Below are positions 25,321-34,801 of a stretch of 64,000 nucleotides of DNA, one piece after another. Numbering within the stretch: position 1 is the stretch's first letter; each line of letters begins with the position of its first letter. The notes under the pieces are model-generated. The model had not been told where the DNA came from. It ran no database searches and saw only the letters and a program-made list of their open reading frames with translations. The translations under genes and the position numbers were made by a program. This stretch comes from WTFY01 sp965214675. GTDB taxonomy: Bacteria; Pseudomonadota; Gammaproteobacteria; UBA4575. Location of the stretch: assembly GCA_965214675.1 (NCBI GenBank), contig OZ243969.1, forward strand, positions 992,001 to 1,056,000, in the 5' to 3' direction.

Positions 25321-27027
25321 TCACCCGTCCCACTCAGGAGCCTGCTGATCCCGTCTGAGCTTGGCACGCTGCAGGCAGACTGACTCGAATACGGCTTCCA
25401 GTGTGGATTCGCTAGGCAGGATGCCTGGCAGGCTCGAAGATGCCTCCAGAAGAAACTGCTCATGCAGCCCGGGCGCTTGGTAGTACGCACTGTCCCACCA
25501 GTCCAGAATCCTCTCCTCGGCTTTGTCCATGGCAACATCACTTGGTAAGAGATTCTTTTTTTTATTACGGTTCACCTTGCGTTGAGCCGGCATCAGGTTC
25601 CAGAGATCTCCGCAGGACCATACCGACCACGGCAGGCAATGGTCCATATCCAGAGACGCCTTTGCCAGATGCTGCCCGGTCCACACGCAAAACAACTTTC
25701 TCTCTTCCAGCAACTTCAGCGCCTGCTTCTTGGGAACCTGAACGTCACGGCCCGGCTCCACCCAGTCCATGGCTTGCCTGATTTGAGATGTATCCAGCTT
25801 CTTCCCTTGTCTCACTGCATATTCCTGGATCATCTTACTCCACTCGGTCATTACTGCCGGCTCCACCCATATCGTGTGCTTTCTCAGGGTTTGCCACAGG
25901 TCGAGTGGGACCCGCATCTCGCCAAAGCTCGAAAGATACTTCTCATTCAGCAAAATCTCACGCGGGCGCACCTGCCTGCCGGTCTTCACGACTTCCAGGA
26001 TCGGCCCGCCATTGGGATACGCCATGTATCTCACTGGCATCGCACGAATGTTGGCCGCCGCGTCCCTCAGTGCCTGATGCAAGGCGACAGCCTGCTCATT
26101 CTGAAACCGCATGCCCATCCTCAGATCGAGGTGGGAAAGTCCCTGAAGCTCCTGATAGGCCTGCTTTACGAACCCAAGTCCTTTGGTGCCGACATTCGAC
26201 GGGGTCTGCGGGAATTCCCTGTCCAGCAAGGGCATGAAAAGCCGTATCCAGGTCAGGGCTACCAGACCCATCGGAATACTGACGGTGCCATCTTCTTCCA
26301 CTCGCCCGATGCCTGCAGCGCTTTCAGCGATGCGGCAGAGTGTACGCAACAGGGCGAGCTTGTGGGTGGCACTTTTATTTTGATTGAGAATGATGTGGCG
26401 CAGCAGGGGCAGTATCCCGGTACCATCGTCTGGGAACCGTATCGCAACCCGGGTCCAGCGAACATCTTCCCTACCCAGCCGATCCTCGCATTCATCGCGG
26501 TATGCCACAGTCGCCCCGTGGTCGTACGACAAACTATCCAGTTCCTCGGCGGTGACCTCGTGAATTCCCCGTTCCGGGATTTCAGCACCTTGTCGCACGG
26601 TAATTGCCAGGGTCCCGTCAGCTGTGAGCAGATTGATGAGCTTGCGGAACGCTCTCTTTCGTTTTGCCTGCGCCATGTGCATCCAAACTGCACTGAGCAG
26701 GATCAGGTCGTAAGGACCTTGCTTCGATGCCCGGGGGATGTCTGGAAGCTGTTCATCCTCCCATCGAATGTTCAGGCTTTCATGGCGCTTGCTGGCTTCC
26801 ACGCGCATTGCAGGAGACGGCTCGACGGCCACCACCTGGTACCCCCGGTCAGCCAGCCAAGCTGCATCCCTCCCACTCCCAGCACCTACATCCAGGATAC
26901 GACCACCTTCGGTTGGCAGGAAGTTCTGCAACCACTCCAGCATGTCCTCCGCACTTATCAACTCGTACGTAGCCGCAACTTCCCTGGCATGCTTCTCATA
27001 CCAGACATATGACCTGGACTTGCTCAT
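25321..27027 (-). CDS. Fused SAM methyltransferase and HNH endonuclease
   Basis: 568 residues. The N-terminal part is a class I SAM-dependent methyltransferase: motif I RILDVGAGSGRDAAWLA near 43-59, VVAVEPSPAM near 65, YDLILLSAVWMHM near 108. The middle (about 200-430) is of unknown fold. The C-terminal HNH nuclease has CVWTGQ near 446, LDMDHCLPWSVW near 459 and NLMPAQRKVNRNKK near 478, so the metal-binding His, Asp and Asn are present. A methyltransferase and a nuclease in one chain suggests a restriction or modification-sensing role, but the methyl target could be protein, RNA or a small molecule. It is transcribed divergently from the exonuclease-RecQ-UvrD gene. Confidence 0.75.
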   Translation of the reverse strand: MSKSRSYVWYEKHAREVAATYELISAEDMLEWLQNFLPTEGGRILDVGAGSGRDAAWLADRGYQVVAVEPSPAMRVEASKRHESLNIRWEDEQLPDIPRASKQGPYDLILLSAVWMHMAQAKRKRAFRKLINLLTADGTLAITVRQGAEIPERGIHEVTAEELDSLSYDHGATVAYRDECEDRLGREDVRWTRVAIRFPDDGTGILPLLRHIILNQNKSATHKLALLRTLCRIAESAAGIGRVEEDGTVSIPMGLVALTWIRLFMPLLDREFPQTPSNVGTKGLGFVKQAYQELQGLSHLDLRMGMRFQNEQAVALHQALRDAAANIRAMPVRYMAYPNGGPILEVVKTGRQVRPREILLNEKYLSSFGEMRVPLDLWQTLRKHTIWVEPAVMTEWSKMIQEYAVRQGKKLDTSQIRQAMDWVEPGRDVQVPKKQALKLLEERKLFCVWTGQHLAKASLDMDHCLPWSVWSCGDLWNLMPAQRKVNRNKKKNLLPSDVAMDKAEERILDWWDSAYYQAPGLHEQFLLEASSSLPGILPSESTLEAVFESVCLQRAKLRRDQQAPEWDG

Positions 27028-27144
27028 TCACATTCACCCGGTTTTGATAATACAGGAAGACGAAATCTCAAGCGTAATAGGTCATATTTTGCAGCGCACA
27101 ATCGATGAAAGGACCTTGTCGATTACAGAGTGTGCAAAAGATTT

Positions 27145-27173
27145 TTGACACTTTCATCTGTATAAAATAATAC
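27145..27173 (+). promoter_or_regulatory. Sigma-70-like promoter of the exonuclease-RecQ-UvrD gene
   Basis: TTGACA at 27145-27150, a 17-base spacer and TAATAC at 27168-27173. It lies about 70 bases before the start at 27244, within the 216-base divergent region between the methyltransferase-HNH gene and the helicase gene. Confidence 0.5.
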
Positions 27174-27243
27174 ATTCTGGACAGACCAACATTAGAAATA
27201 TGTCCTAAAATGCCGGAAAACTTTTTTCTGTACCCGCCAGTGA

Positions 27244-28338
27244 ATGATCAAGCTACAAACCTCCTTCTATGCTCAGGAGCCCTATATGTTTGATCTTTTG
27301 GGGTCCGATCCCTTCTTGTCTCGCTGTCTCGCAGTAGACTTGGAAATAGGTAAGGAAGACCGTATCCATGCTTTCGGGGCAGTCCGTGCAGACATCAACA
27401 AACATCAGATTTATTCTGGAGTCGGTCGATTAGATGCAGCACTAGAAAAGCTTGATGATTTTGCCGACGATGCCTCTTTTATTCTTGGACATAACCTGAT
27501 CTCTTTCGATCTGCCCCACTTGAGGGCTGCAAAACCAGATTTGCGACTGCTGAACCTGCCAATGGTAGATACGTTGCGTCTGAGTCCCCTTGCATTCCCT
27601 CGTAATCCCTACCATCACCTTATCAAGCACTACCAAGACGGTGCGCTGAAAGGCAGACAGTTGAATGATCCAGAATTAGACTCACGTCTTGCGCTTGAAG
27701 TCTTTGAAGACCAGTGCCAAGCACTGCTGAAAGTTGACCCTGGCCAGTTGGTAGCGTGGCATTGGTTAACCACCCCTGAACCGAAAGGTACGGACCGTGC
27801 ACTGGATACATTGTTTTCCAAATTACGTGATGCACATCGTCCGTCGGATGCTGAAGCTTTAGTGGCAATTCACAAGCAACTGGAAGGTATCACCTGCTCT
27901 AGCCACAGGAATAAAGCTGTAGCCACCAACCAATCCGGATGGGCTTTGGCCTATGCACTGGCGTGGCTTTCAGTATCGGGAAGCAACTCAGTGATGCCGC
28001 CCTGGGTGTGTCATCAGTTTCCGGAAGCCGGGCAATTGGTGCGTCGGCTTAGAGACACAGCGTGTACCGATCCGGGCTGTAGCTGGTGCCAAGAAAGGCA
28101 CAATGCCTGCAAGGAGCTTACCCGCTGGTTTGGATTCCCCAATTTCCGGCCAGAACCAGCCGATGCTAAAGGTCATCCGTTACAGCAATCGATTGTTGAG
28201 GCCTCACTTGTAGGGGAGCACGTTCTTGGGATCTTGCCTACAGGCACGGGTAAATCGCTCTGCTACCAGATCCCGGCCCTTTCGCGATATGACAAGACCG
28301 GCACCCTGACGGTGGTGATCTCTCCTTGGTCGCACTGA
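27244..28338 (+). CDS. 3'-5' exonuclease plus RecQ Walker A (5' half of a split giant helicase)
   Basis: 364 residues up to an early stop. A DEDD-type 3'-5' exonuclease fills the N terminus: CLAVDLEIG (D-x-E) near residue 31, LGHNLISFDLPH (HNxxxFD) near 82, and NDPELDSRLALEVF near 140. A cysteine-containing linker follows (CTDPGCSWCQERHN near 278). A RecQ helicase then starts with QQSIVEASLVGEHVLGILPT and Walker A GTGKSLCYQIPAL near 336. The frame reads VVISP and then shifts to WSH-stop, where the helicase consensus needs PLVALMADQ. The next frame supplies exactly that, so one base is missing near 28323. It is one gene with 28326-32408 in origin. Confidence 0.75.
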   Translation: MIKLQTSFYAQEPYMFDLLGSDPFLSRCLAVDLEIGKEDRIHAFGAVRADINKHQIYSGVGRLDAALEKLDDFADDASFILGHNLISFDLPHLRAAKPDLRLLNLPMVDTLRLSPLAFPRNPYHHLIKHYQDGALKGRQLNDPELDSRLALEVFEDQCQALLKVDPGQLVAWHWLTTPEPKGTDRALDTLFSKLRDAHRPSDAEALVAIHKQLEGITCSSHRNKAVATNQSGWALAYALAWLSVSGSNSVMPPWVCHQFPEAGQLVRRLRDTACTDPGCSWCQERHNACKELTRWFGFPNFRPEPADAKGHPLQQSIVEASLVGEHVLGILPTGTGKSLCYQIPALSRYDKTGTLTVVISPWSH

Positions 28339-31300
28339 TGGCAGATCAGGTAGCAGGTTTGGAGACACGAGGAATCGTCTCCTGTGTGACGATCAACGGG
28401 CTACTGTCTATGCCTGAACGGGTTGCCGCGCTGGACCGGGTCCGGCTGGGAGAAGCAAGCATGCTCATTATCTCACCAGAGCAGCTCAGAACCCGTTCCC
28501 TGCGTCGGGTTCTCGATCAACGAGAAATCGGCGCCTGGGTTCTGGATGAAGCGCACTGCCTGTCGCGCTGGGGACACGATTTTCGACCTGATTACCGTTA
28601 CATCGGCCGCTTTATTCGCGAGCGGGCGAACGGCAGCACCGTACCGCCTGTACTGTGCCTGACCGCCACAGCCAGGCCCGATGTGAAAGAGGACATTACC
28701 CGGTATTTCGAAGACAAGCTTGGCATTAGATTGAGAGTCTTTGACGGGGGTGTCGAGAGGCCAAACCTAACATTCGAGGTGATCCCAACGTCAGAAAGCG
28801 AGAAACTCGACCACATCCACCAGATACTGATGTCGTACCTGCCACCGGACCAGCCTGGCGGTGCCATCATCTACTGTGCCACCCGCCGGCAGAGTGAGGA
28901 GGTGGCGGCATTTCTGCAGTTGAAGGGCGTTGTAGCTGATCACTTTCATGCGGGGCTGACACCGGAGACCAAAAAAAACGTACAGATAGGTTTCATTGGC
29001 GGGGAACTGCGTGCCATTGCGGCGACCAACGCCTTTGGCATGGGCATCGACAAGCCCGACGTGCGGCTGGTGATCCACGCCGATATCCCGGGGTCCCTGG
29101 AGAATTATCTCCAGGAGGCCGGTCGTGCCGGAAGGGATCGAGAGCCAGCACGCTGCGTGCTGCTTTATACCTCCAAAGACGTGGAACGGCAGTTCGATAT
29201 GTCAGCACGCTCACGGCTTACCAGGAGGGAGATCCACGCCATCCTCAGGGCATTGCGCAATCTCGACCGGAAGAAGCGCCTGGACGGCGAAGTGGTGGCC
29301 ACTGCCGGCGAGATCCTTGGTGAAGATGAGGAAGCCGTGTTTGAACGCGACTATGTTACGGATGATACCCGTGCACGAACTGCCATAGCCTGGTTAGAAG
29401 AGGCGCAGTTGCTGACCCGGGAGGAAAACCATGTGCAGGTATTCCCTTCCTCACTGCTGGTACACTCGGTTGACGCCGCCCGTAACCGGCTCTCAAATGC
29501 AACTTCCCTCGAAAGCAATTACCGTAGTCAGTTGTTGCGTATCGCCACGGCACTGATTGAAGCCGACCCAGATGAAGGCGTTACTACCGATGAGCTTATG
29601 GGGGTTTCCGGTCTGAATTCTGGACGCATCCGTCGCGCACTGCATGACCTGGAGCAACTGGGCATCGCCAACAACGACACGCCTCTGACCGCTTTCGTCC
29701 ACACCGGTGTGGAGCGTGCCTCCAGCAAGCGACTTGAAGAGGCGGTAGCACTGGAGAGCGCACTAATCACACACCTGCGCAAACTGGCACCAGATCAGGG
29801 CAAGGGAGACAGGTCGTCCCTGCACTTGCGTATTGCATCGCAGGTGCTTCGGGATGAGGGCCTGGCCAACCCTCTACCAGAGCGACTTTGGCGCATCATT
29901 CGCAGCATCAGCTATGACGGACGTGGTGAGGATGGCGCAGTGGGTAGCCTGAGGGCACGCAAGCCAAATGCGGAAACAGTGCACCTGACACTGCAGCGTG
30001 AATGGTCAGCACTTGCAGCTGCTGCACAGATTCGTCTTGAAGCCGCTGCGCACCTGCTCGAACACTTATTGACTTGCCTGCCACCTGGTGTCCGGGGCAC
30101 TGACCTTCTGGCTGAAACCACTCTCGGCAAACTAAACCAGGCGATCGAATCCGACCTGGCGTTGAAAAGCAAGGTTAGAAACCCCGACAAACTGCTGGAC
30201 CGCGCCCTGCTGTGGCTGCACGAGCAGGAAGTCATCCGCCTCAATAAGGGCCTGACAGTATTCCGCCCAGCCATGACCGTCCGTCTTGAGCAGCGGAACC
30301 GGCGTGGTTTCTCCAAAGCAGATTTTGAGCCGCTTTCTCTTCATTACAAGGGGCAGGTCTCCCAGATTCATGTGATGGTTGAGTTCGCGAAGAAGGGTCT
30401 GGACTCCGTCGGAGACGCGACCCGCCTGGCAGGAGACTACTTCACTTTGACCGAAAAGGAGTTTCTCAGGCGCTGGCTGCCCAACCGACACAAGGAGATC
30501 GGCCGCCAGACTACACCCGAATCGTGGCGGGCCATCGTCGAAAGCCTGGGAAATCCTGTCCAGCAAGGCATCGTTGCTAATGACTCTGAGCAAATGAACA
30601 TGCTAGTGCTTGCCGGTCCTGGATCCGGTAAAACCCGGGTGCTGGTCCATCGCATTGCCTATCTGATACGTGTGAGACGCCAGAACGCCAGAGGCATCCT
30701 GGCCCTGGCATACAACCGGCATGCAGCCGTCGACATCCGCAGGCGTCTCGATGAAATTATCGGGAATGACGCAAGGCAGGTGACCGTGATGACCTGCCAC
30801 GGGCTAGCCATGCGCCTTGCCGGCGCCAGCTTCACTGGGCGCACGGAACGCCCGGACGGCGAGGCGTTCAGGGAAGTCATCCAGCAGGCGGTGGGACTCC
30901 TTCGAGGAGAAGGACTGCCGCTGGAAGAAGCTAATACACAACGCGAACGCCTATTAAAGGGGTTTCGCTGGATTCTCGTGGACGAATACCAGGACATTGA
31001 TCCAGACCAGTACGAACTGATATCGGCGCTTGCCGGGCGGACACTTGAGGACGATACCGGCAAGCTTACCCTACTCGCCGTGGGTGATGACGACCAAAAC
31101 ATCTATTCCTTCAACGATACCTCGGTGGAATTCATCCATCATTTTGAACAGGATTATGGCCCCAAACCAATCTACCTTGTCGACAATTACCGTTCGACTG
31201 CCCATATCATTGCAGCCGCCAATGCGGTGATCGAACCGGTGCAGCAGCGGATGAAGGCTCAGCACCCCATCTGTATTGACCAGGCACGCGCGCAGGAACC

Positions 31301-32408
31301 GTCGGGTGGTACATGGCAGGGTTTGGATCCGGTATCTAAAGGGCGGGTGCAGCTTCTACCAACAATCCGGGACCCGGTCTCACAAACGAGCACCGTCATG
31401 GCGGAGTATCTGCGTCTCGCTGCACTCTCGCCGGACTGGGACTGGGCAGACTGCGCGGTGATCGCACGTGAGTGGGAGTATCTGGTTCCAGTGCGCGCGT
31501 TCTGCGAAACACATGATATTTCCGTGCAGGTAGGTAACGAGGAAATCCCAGGTTTTTGGCGTCTGCGTGAGACCCGTGCACTGGTCAAATGGCTGCGTGG
31601 ACAAGATACACGTCTCATAGATAGCGTAGCATTGTACAACTGGGTGGATGCATCTCCATCAACCCCCTGGCAGGCACTCCTAAAACAAGCCGTTGAGGAA
31701 CACTCCCTGGAGACAGGCAACAGGGAAACGCCGGCGAGACACTTCATCGAATGGCTGGCTGAATGGGGGCATGATGTCCGCCGTCGTCAACACGGGCTCC
31801 TGCTATTAACTGCTCACCGTGCCAAAGGACTGGAATTCGACCATGTGATTGTGCTGGACGGTGGCTGGGACCGCCACAGACAAAACGGGGATCCAGATGA
31901 ACCACGCCGGCTGTACTACGTAGCCATGACCCGCGCCCGGAAAACCCTTGCGCTCTCACACTTCGAGGGGCCTCACCCGCTGCATAATACACTGCTCGGC
32001 AATTCCTCGACGCTGTTGCGCGAACCTGCCAGGCTCGACTACCACGCTCCGTCGCTACATTATCACCATGTTCAGGCAGGCCTTGGGGATGTAGACCTCG
32101 GCTTCGCCGGGCGCCGGAGCACTCACGATTCAATACACCGCGCGATCATGATGCTGTCGCCTAATGACCGGCTGCGAACAAGAATTGTCAATGAGGAGCG
32201 CTGGGAACTGCTGAACCATGCAGGTACAGTAGTCGGCCGCCTCGCCAAGAGCTTTAAACCACCATCTGGGATGCGATGCCGGCACGCTGCAGTACGAGCC
32301 ATCATTGCATGGGACCGCGAGGCATCAGAGCCCAAGTACCATGACCGCCTGAAATGCGAAACCTGGGAAGTGGTAGTGCCGGAACTTGTCTTTGAGCCAG
32401 CACCTTGA
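28326..32408 (+). CDS. RecQ plus UvrD helicase (3' half of the split giant)
   Basis: 1360 residues from an artificial TTG start; the true start is at 27244. The RecQ part has LDEAHCLSRWGHDFRP (DEAH box) near 76, LTATARPDV, AATNAFGMGIDKPDV and QEAGRAGRDREPARC near 262, followed by winged-helix-like segments. A UvrD/Rep-type superfamily 1 helicase follows: Walker A AGPGSGKTRVLVHR near 762, ILVDEYQDIDPDQYELI near 882, GDDDQNIYSF near 920, LTAHRAKGLEFDHVIVLDGGW near 1158 and YYVAMTRARKTL near 1196. Together with the exonuclease half the product would be about 1720 residues. Two helicases of different superfamilies and a nuclease in one chain suggests DNA repair or phage defence. Confidence 0.8.
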   Translation: MVALMADQVAGLETRGIVSCVTINGLLSMPERVAALDRVRLGEASMLIISPEQLRTRSLRRVLDQREIGAWVLDEAHCLSRWGHDFRPDYRYIGRFIRERANGSTVPPVLCLTATARPDVKEDITRYFEDKLGIRLRVFDGGVERPNLTFEVIPTSESEKLDHIHQILMSYLPPDQPGGAIIYCATRRQSEEVAAFLQLKGVVADHFHAGLTPETKKNVQIGFIGGELRAIAATNAFGMGIDKPDVRLVIHADIPGSLENYLQEAGRAGRDREPARCVLLYTSKDVERQFDMSARSRLTRREIHAILRALRNLDRKKRLDGEVVATAGEILGEDEEAVFERDYVTDDTRARTAIAWLEEAQLLTREENHVQVFPSSLLVHSVDAARNRLSNATSLESNYRSQLLRIATALIEADPDEGVTTDELMGVSGLNSGRIRRALHDLEQLGIANNDTPLTAFVHTGVERASSKRLEEAVALESALITHLRKLAPDQGKGDRSSLHLRIASQVLRDEGLANPLPERLWRIIRSISYDGRGEDGAVGSLRARKPNAETVHLTLQREWSALAAAAQIRLEAAAHLLEHLLTCLPPGVRGTDLLAETTLGKLNQAIESDLALKSKVRNPDKLLDRALLWLHEQEVIRLNKGLTVFRPAMTVRLEQRNRRGFSKADFEPLSLHYKGQVSQIHVMVEFAKKGLDSVGDATRLAGDYFTLTEKEFLRRWLPNRHKEIGRQTTPESWRAIVESLGNPVQQGIVANDSEQMNMLVLAGPGSGKTRVLVHRIAYLIRVRRQNARGILALAYNRHAAVDIRRRLDEIIGNDARQVTVMTCHGLAMRLAGASFTGRTERPDGEAFREVIQQAVGLLRGEGLPLEEANTQRERLLKGFRWILVDEYQDIDPDQYELISALAGRTLEDDTGKLTLLAVGDDDQNIYSFNDTSVEFIHHFEQDYGPKPIYLVDNYRSTAHIIAAANAVIEPVQQRMKAQHPICIDQARAQEPSGGTWQGLDPVSKGRVQLLPTIRDPVSQTSTVMAEYLRLAALSPDWDWADCAVIAREWEYLVPVRAFCETHDISVQVGNEEIPGFWRLRETRALVKWLRGQDTRLIDSVALYNWVDASPSTPWQALLKQAVEEHSLETGNRETPARHFIEWLAEWGHDVRRRQHGLLLLTAHRAKGLEFDHVIVLDGGWDRHRQNGDPDEPRRLYYVAMTRARKTLALSHFEGPHPLHNTLLGNSSTLLREPARLDYHAPSLHYHHVQAGLGDVDLGFAGRRSTHDSIHRAIMMLSPNDRLRTRIVNEERWELLNHAGTVVGRLAKSFKPPSGMRCRHAAVRAIIAWDREASEPKYHDRLKCETWEVVVPELVFEPAP

Positions 32409-32533
32409 AATGCAGTCTGCAGCCACTATTGGATGAAGCAGTTCAGACAAGATTCGAGACACTGTCCGGGCATCGTACCGCGACGAGGGTCAACCTGGCT
32501 TGGCGCACGTGAGCCATGCACTGAAAATTCCGG

Positions 32534-33460
32534 TCAGGCAGTCGCCCTGAACTGCTCGAAGCGCAGAGCGAGCCGCTCCCGGTCGGGGTAATCCTTCGCG
32601 CGGGGCGGCAGATGCAGCCTTCCCCCGTCAAGCTGTTTGAGCGCCTCGAGAATTGTCCCGTCCCGCTGCTCAAGCAGGCGCCCCGATACGTGCAGCCTGT
32701 AGTCTGGATCAATACCGATCAGGTGCCTGTCGAACGCCGCGTGATGAATCTTTGAAAGTGGCAGCCCGTTCGGGACAACCGGCTGCCCCATCTGTTTATG
32801 CTTGTCAGAGATGATATGCGCGGCGTCCAGCAGCCACTTTTCAGGCAATCCTGAAAGGGCACAACGGCCCTCGTAGGCGGTGATGACAGCCTCTCGGAAT
32901 GAAGCCTGGTGAATCCGCTGCTTCACCTCGCGAAGCGCATAACGACGCTCCACAGGATTTTGAGGCACATCGGACCTGACTTGGTCAGGAATCCCGAAAG
33001 TAACGCTGGCCTTTAATGCGTGCGCATCCCAGCCAGATATGTATGTCGGGAAAATCGCCAGATAGCGAGACGGCGCAACCCCAATAAAATAGATCACCTT
33101 GACCCGGTTTTCGAATGCCTCCCGTAGCCATCGGTTGTCGGCAGCCTCCGGATCCTGTCCCATGAATGCGTACTCGACAGCTTCTTCGCTTTCAAATATC
33201 TGGCGATGGACTTCCCGCTGATCGTCATACCAGACCCGTGCACCGGAACGGGGAAACACGGTCTTGATTGAGAGAAGATACCGCATCTGTCGCGGCTTGA
33301 AGATACCGCGTCGCGGGTTCACGAGCGGTATACGTGTATCCTCAAAAACAAATCCAGGTTCCAACTCATTCTTCGTCAAGTGATCATGCAGGTCACTCAG
33401 CCTCCTCACATGCTCAAAGGCTGCCATGCGCATACGAAAATCAAGGCTCCCTGTATTCAT
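32534..33460 (-). CDS. HNH endonuclease with N-terminal recognition domain
   Basis: 308 residues. The C-terminal third is an HNH nuclease: CALSGLPEKWLLDAAHI near residue 195-211, NGLPLSKIHHAAFDRHLIGID near 227-247. The N-terminal 170 residues (for example YDDQREVHRQIFESEEAVEYAFMGQD) are like the PUA/EVE-type or similar upstream domains seen in McrA-like restriction enzymes, which read modified bases; this is an inference from layout. A type IV restriction function against modified phage DNA is plausible. It is convergent with the helicase gene, whose stop lies 126 bases away. Confidence 0.75.
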   Translation of the reverse strand: MNTGSLDFRMRMAAFEHVRRLSDLHDHLTKNELEPGFVFEDTRIPLVNPRRGIFKPRQMRYLLSIKTVFPRSGARVWYDDQREVHRQIFESEEAVEYAFMGQDPEAADNRWLREAFENRVKVIYFIGVAPSRYLAIFPTYISGWDAHALKASVTFGIPDQVRSDVPQNPVERRYALREVKQRIHQASFREAVITAYEGRCALSGLPEKWLLDAAHIISDKHKQMGQPVVPNGLPLSKIHHAAFDRHLIGIDPDYRLHVSGRLLEQRDGTILEALKQLDGGRLHLPPRAKDYPDRERLALRFEQFRATA

Positions 33461-33571
33461 TACCTCAACTTATCACGGAAACAATACTGATCGGGCCAGT
33501 ATACAGTCCCCCTTGGATGCATCAGTGAATTCCACGGCAAGTGCAATAATTGTGCCTAGATAATTTATAGA

Positions 33572-33600
33572 TTGACTAATTATCAATATTAGTATATTTA
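33572..33600 (+). promoter_or_regulatory. Promoter with embedded palindrome before mobile mystery A
   Basis: TTGACT (33572-33577), 17-base spacer, TATTTA (33595-33600). Between the two boxes lies ACTAAT-tatcaat-ATTAGT (33575-33593), a perfect 6-base inverted repeat. Occupation by the HTH protein encoded just downstream would block RNA polymerase, as expected for an autoregulated antitoxin-like gene. Confidence 0.5.
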
Positions 33601-33622
33601 TAAATATTCTACAAATACGTTA

Positions 33623-34111
33623 ATGACTATAAATATATATCCAATGAGTATAAAAGAGACCGTCCGGCAACAATACATAAGGTTTGCGGACAGGGCAATT
33701 GAACAGACCCGCCATCTGAATACACCGCATGAAGGATGGTTGACCACAATGCGCAAGGCACTTGGCATGTCTGCACCGCAGCTTGCCCGGCGTGCAGGTG
33801 TGACCAAGGCTGCCATCTATCAGGCAGAACGCAAGGAACGCGAGGGTGGTATCACGATCCGGCAGATGGAAAAACTGGCCAACGCACTAGGTGGTCATCT
33901 TGTCTATGCAATAGTTTTGGATGATGGTGACATTAATTCACGTCTGCGCAATCAGGCGCGTGCAAAAGCGGAGAAAATTGTCCGCCGCGCCAGCACCCAC
34001 ATGGCTCTTGAACAACAGTCCCTGCCCGACCAGCAAATCAACTGGGAGATTGAACAGATGGTGGACCAGTTCCTTCGTAACATTCCTCCCGACTTCTGGA
34101 ATGAGCCATGA
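33623..34111 (+). CDS. Mobile mystery protein A, HTH regulator
   Basis: 162 residues; an in-frame ATG at 33644 may be the real start. The Xre-type HTH is GMSAPQLARRAGVTKAAIYQAERKE followed by ITIRQMEKLANALGGHLVYAIV. This arrangement, always followed by a Fic protein, is the mobile mystery A/B pair (TIGR02612/TIGR02613) of mobile elements. The stop overlaps the start of the Fic gene by 4 bases (ATGA), so translation is coupled. It probably represses its own promoter and restrains the Fic partner. Confidence 0.88.
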   Translation: MTINIYPMSIKETVRQQYIRFADRAIEQTRHLNTPHEGWLTTMRKALGMSAPQLARRAGVTKAAIYQAERKEREGGITIRQMEKLANALGGHLVYAIVLDDGDINSRLRNQARAKAEKIVRRASTHMALEQQSLPDQQINWEIEQMVDQFLRNIPPDFWNEP

Positions 34112-34701
34112 GATTCAATGCGCCGGACGGAACAACACAGTTGGGTCCTGATGAGACGGCTGGCCTGAAATTTGCTCATGTCACAACCCGCGAAGAACTG
34201 AATCAGCTTGAGCAGGCCAATATCCAGCAGGGGCTGCTCTGGCTGGGCCGACAGCACGGTAACAACATTTTGAGTGCCGAATTTATTCGCGAGCTGCATG
34301 ATCAGCTATTTGGCGATGTGTGGGAATGGGCGGGTACTTTTCGAAGGCACGAGACGAACATCGGGGTGGAGCCGTCACGCATTGCCGCCCTGCTTCGCAA
34401 CCTTCTGGAAGATGCCCGCTACTGGTCCGAAAACAAAACTTACATGCCGCTGGAGGCCGCCGCACGGTTTCACCACCGGATGGTCGCGATCCACCTGTTT
34501 CCAAACGGCAATGGCCGGCATGCACGCATTGCTGCAGATACCTATCTTGAGTACTGCTTTGATCACCCCCCGATTGAATGGGAAGGCGGCTTCAATACGG
34601 GAACCGACCCGGCAGGTCGCGAAGCCTATATCGATGCCTTGAGATGTGCAGATCGAGGCGAATTCGGACCGCTTTTAGTTTTCGTAGGACTCCATAAATG
34701 A
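34108..34701 (+). CDS. Mobile mystery protein B, Fic-domain protein
   Basis: 197 residues. The Fic active-site motif HLFPNGNGRHAR (HxFxxGNGRxxR) is complete near residues 129-140. Upstream, GDVWEWAGTFRRHETNIG is the conserved flap region of this group. Fic proteins transfer AMP or other nucleotides to target proteins; the target here is unknown. It overlaps mobile mystery A by 4 bases. A toxin-antitoxin-like or regulatory pair is the usual interpretation, not proven for this subfamily. Confidence 0.9.
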   Translation: MRFNAPDGTTQLGPDETAGLKFAHVTTREELNQLEQANIQQGLLWLGRQHGNNILSAEFIRELHDQLFGDVWEWAGTFRRHETNIGVEPSRIAALLRNLLEDARYWSENKTYMPLEAAARFHHRMVAIHLFPNGNGRHARIAADTYLEYCFDHPPIEWEGGFNTGTDPAGREAYIDALRCADRGEFGPLLVFVGLHK

Positions 34702-34801
34702 TGCATGGGTGTTTGGACACTTCTATAGATACTCAAGGCTTTGAGCCATCCTTGGATTACAGAGGGCGCCATTAGCAAGCCTCTAAAACCCTGTTGCGGT
34801 T

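Noticed and set aside
25582..27012. Long plus-strand reading frame of 476 codons
   Set aside because: It is antisense to the methyltransferase-HNH gene, has no family features and is rich in His, Pro and Gln like other antisense frames.
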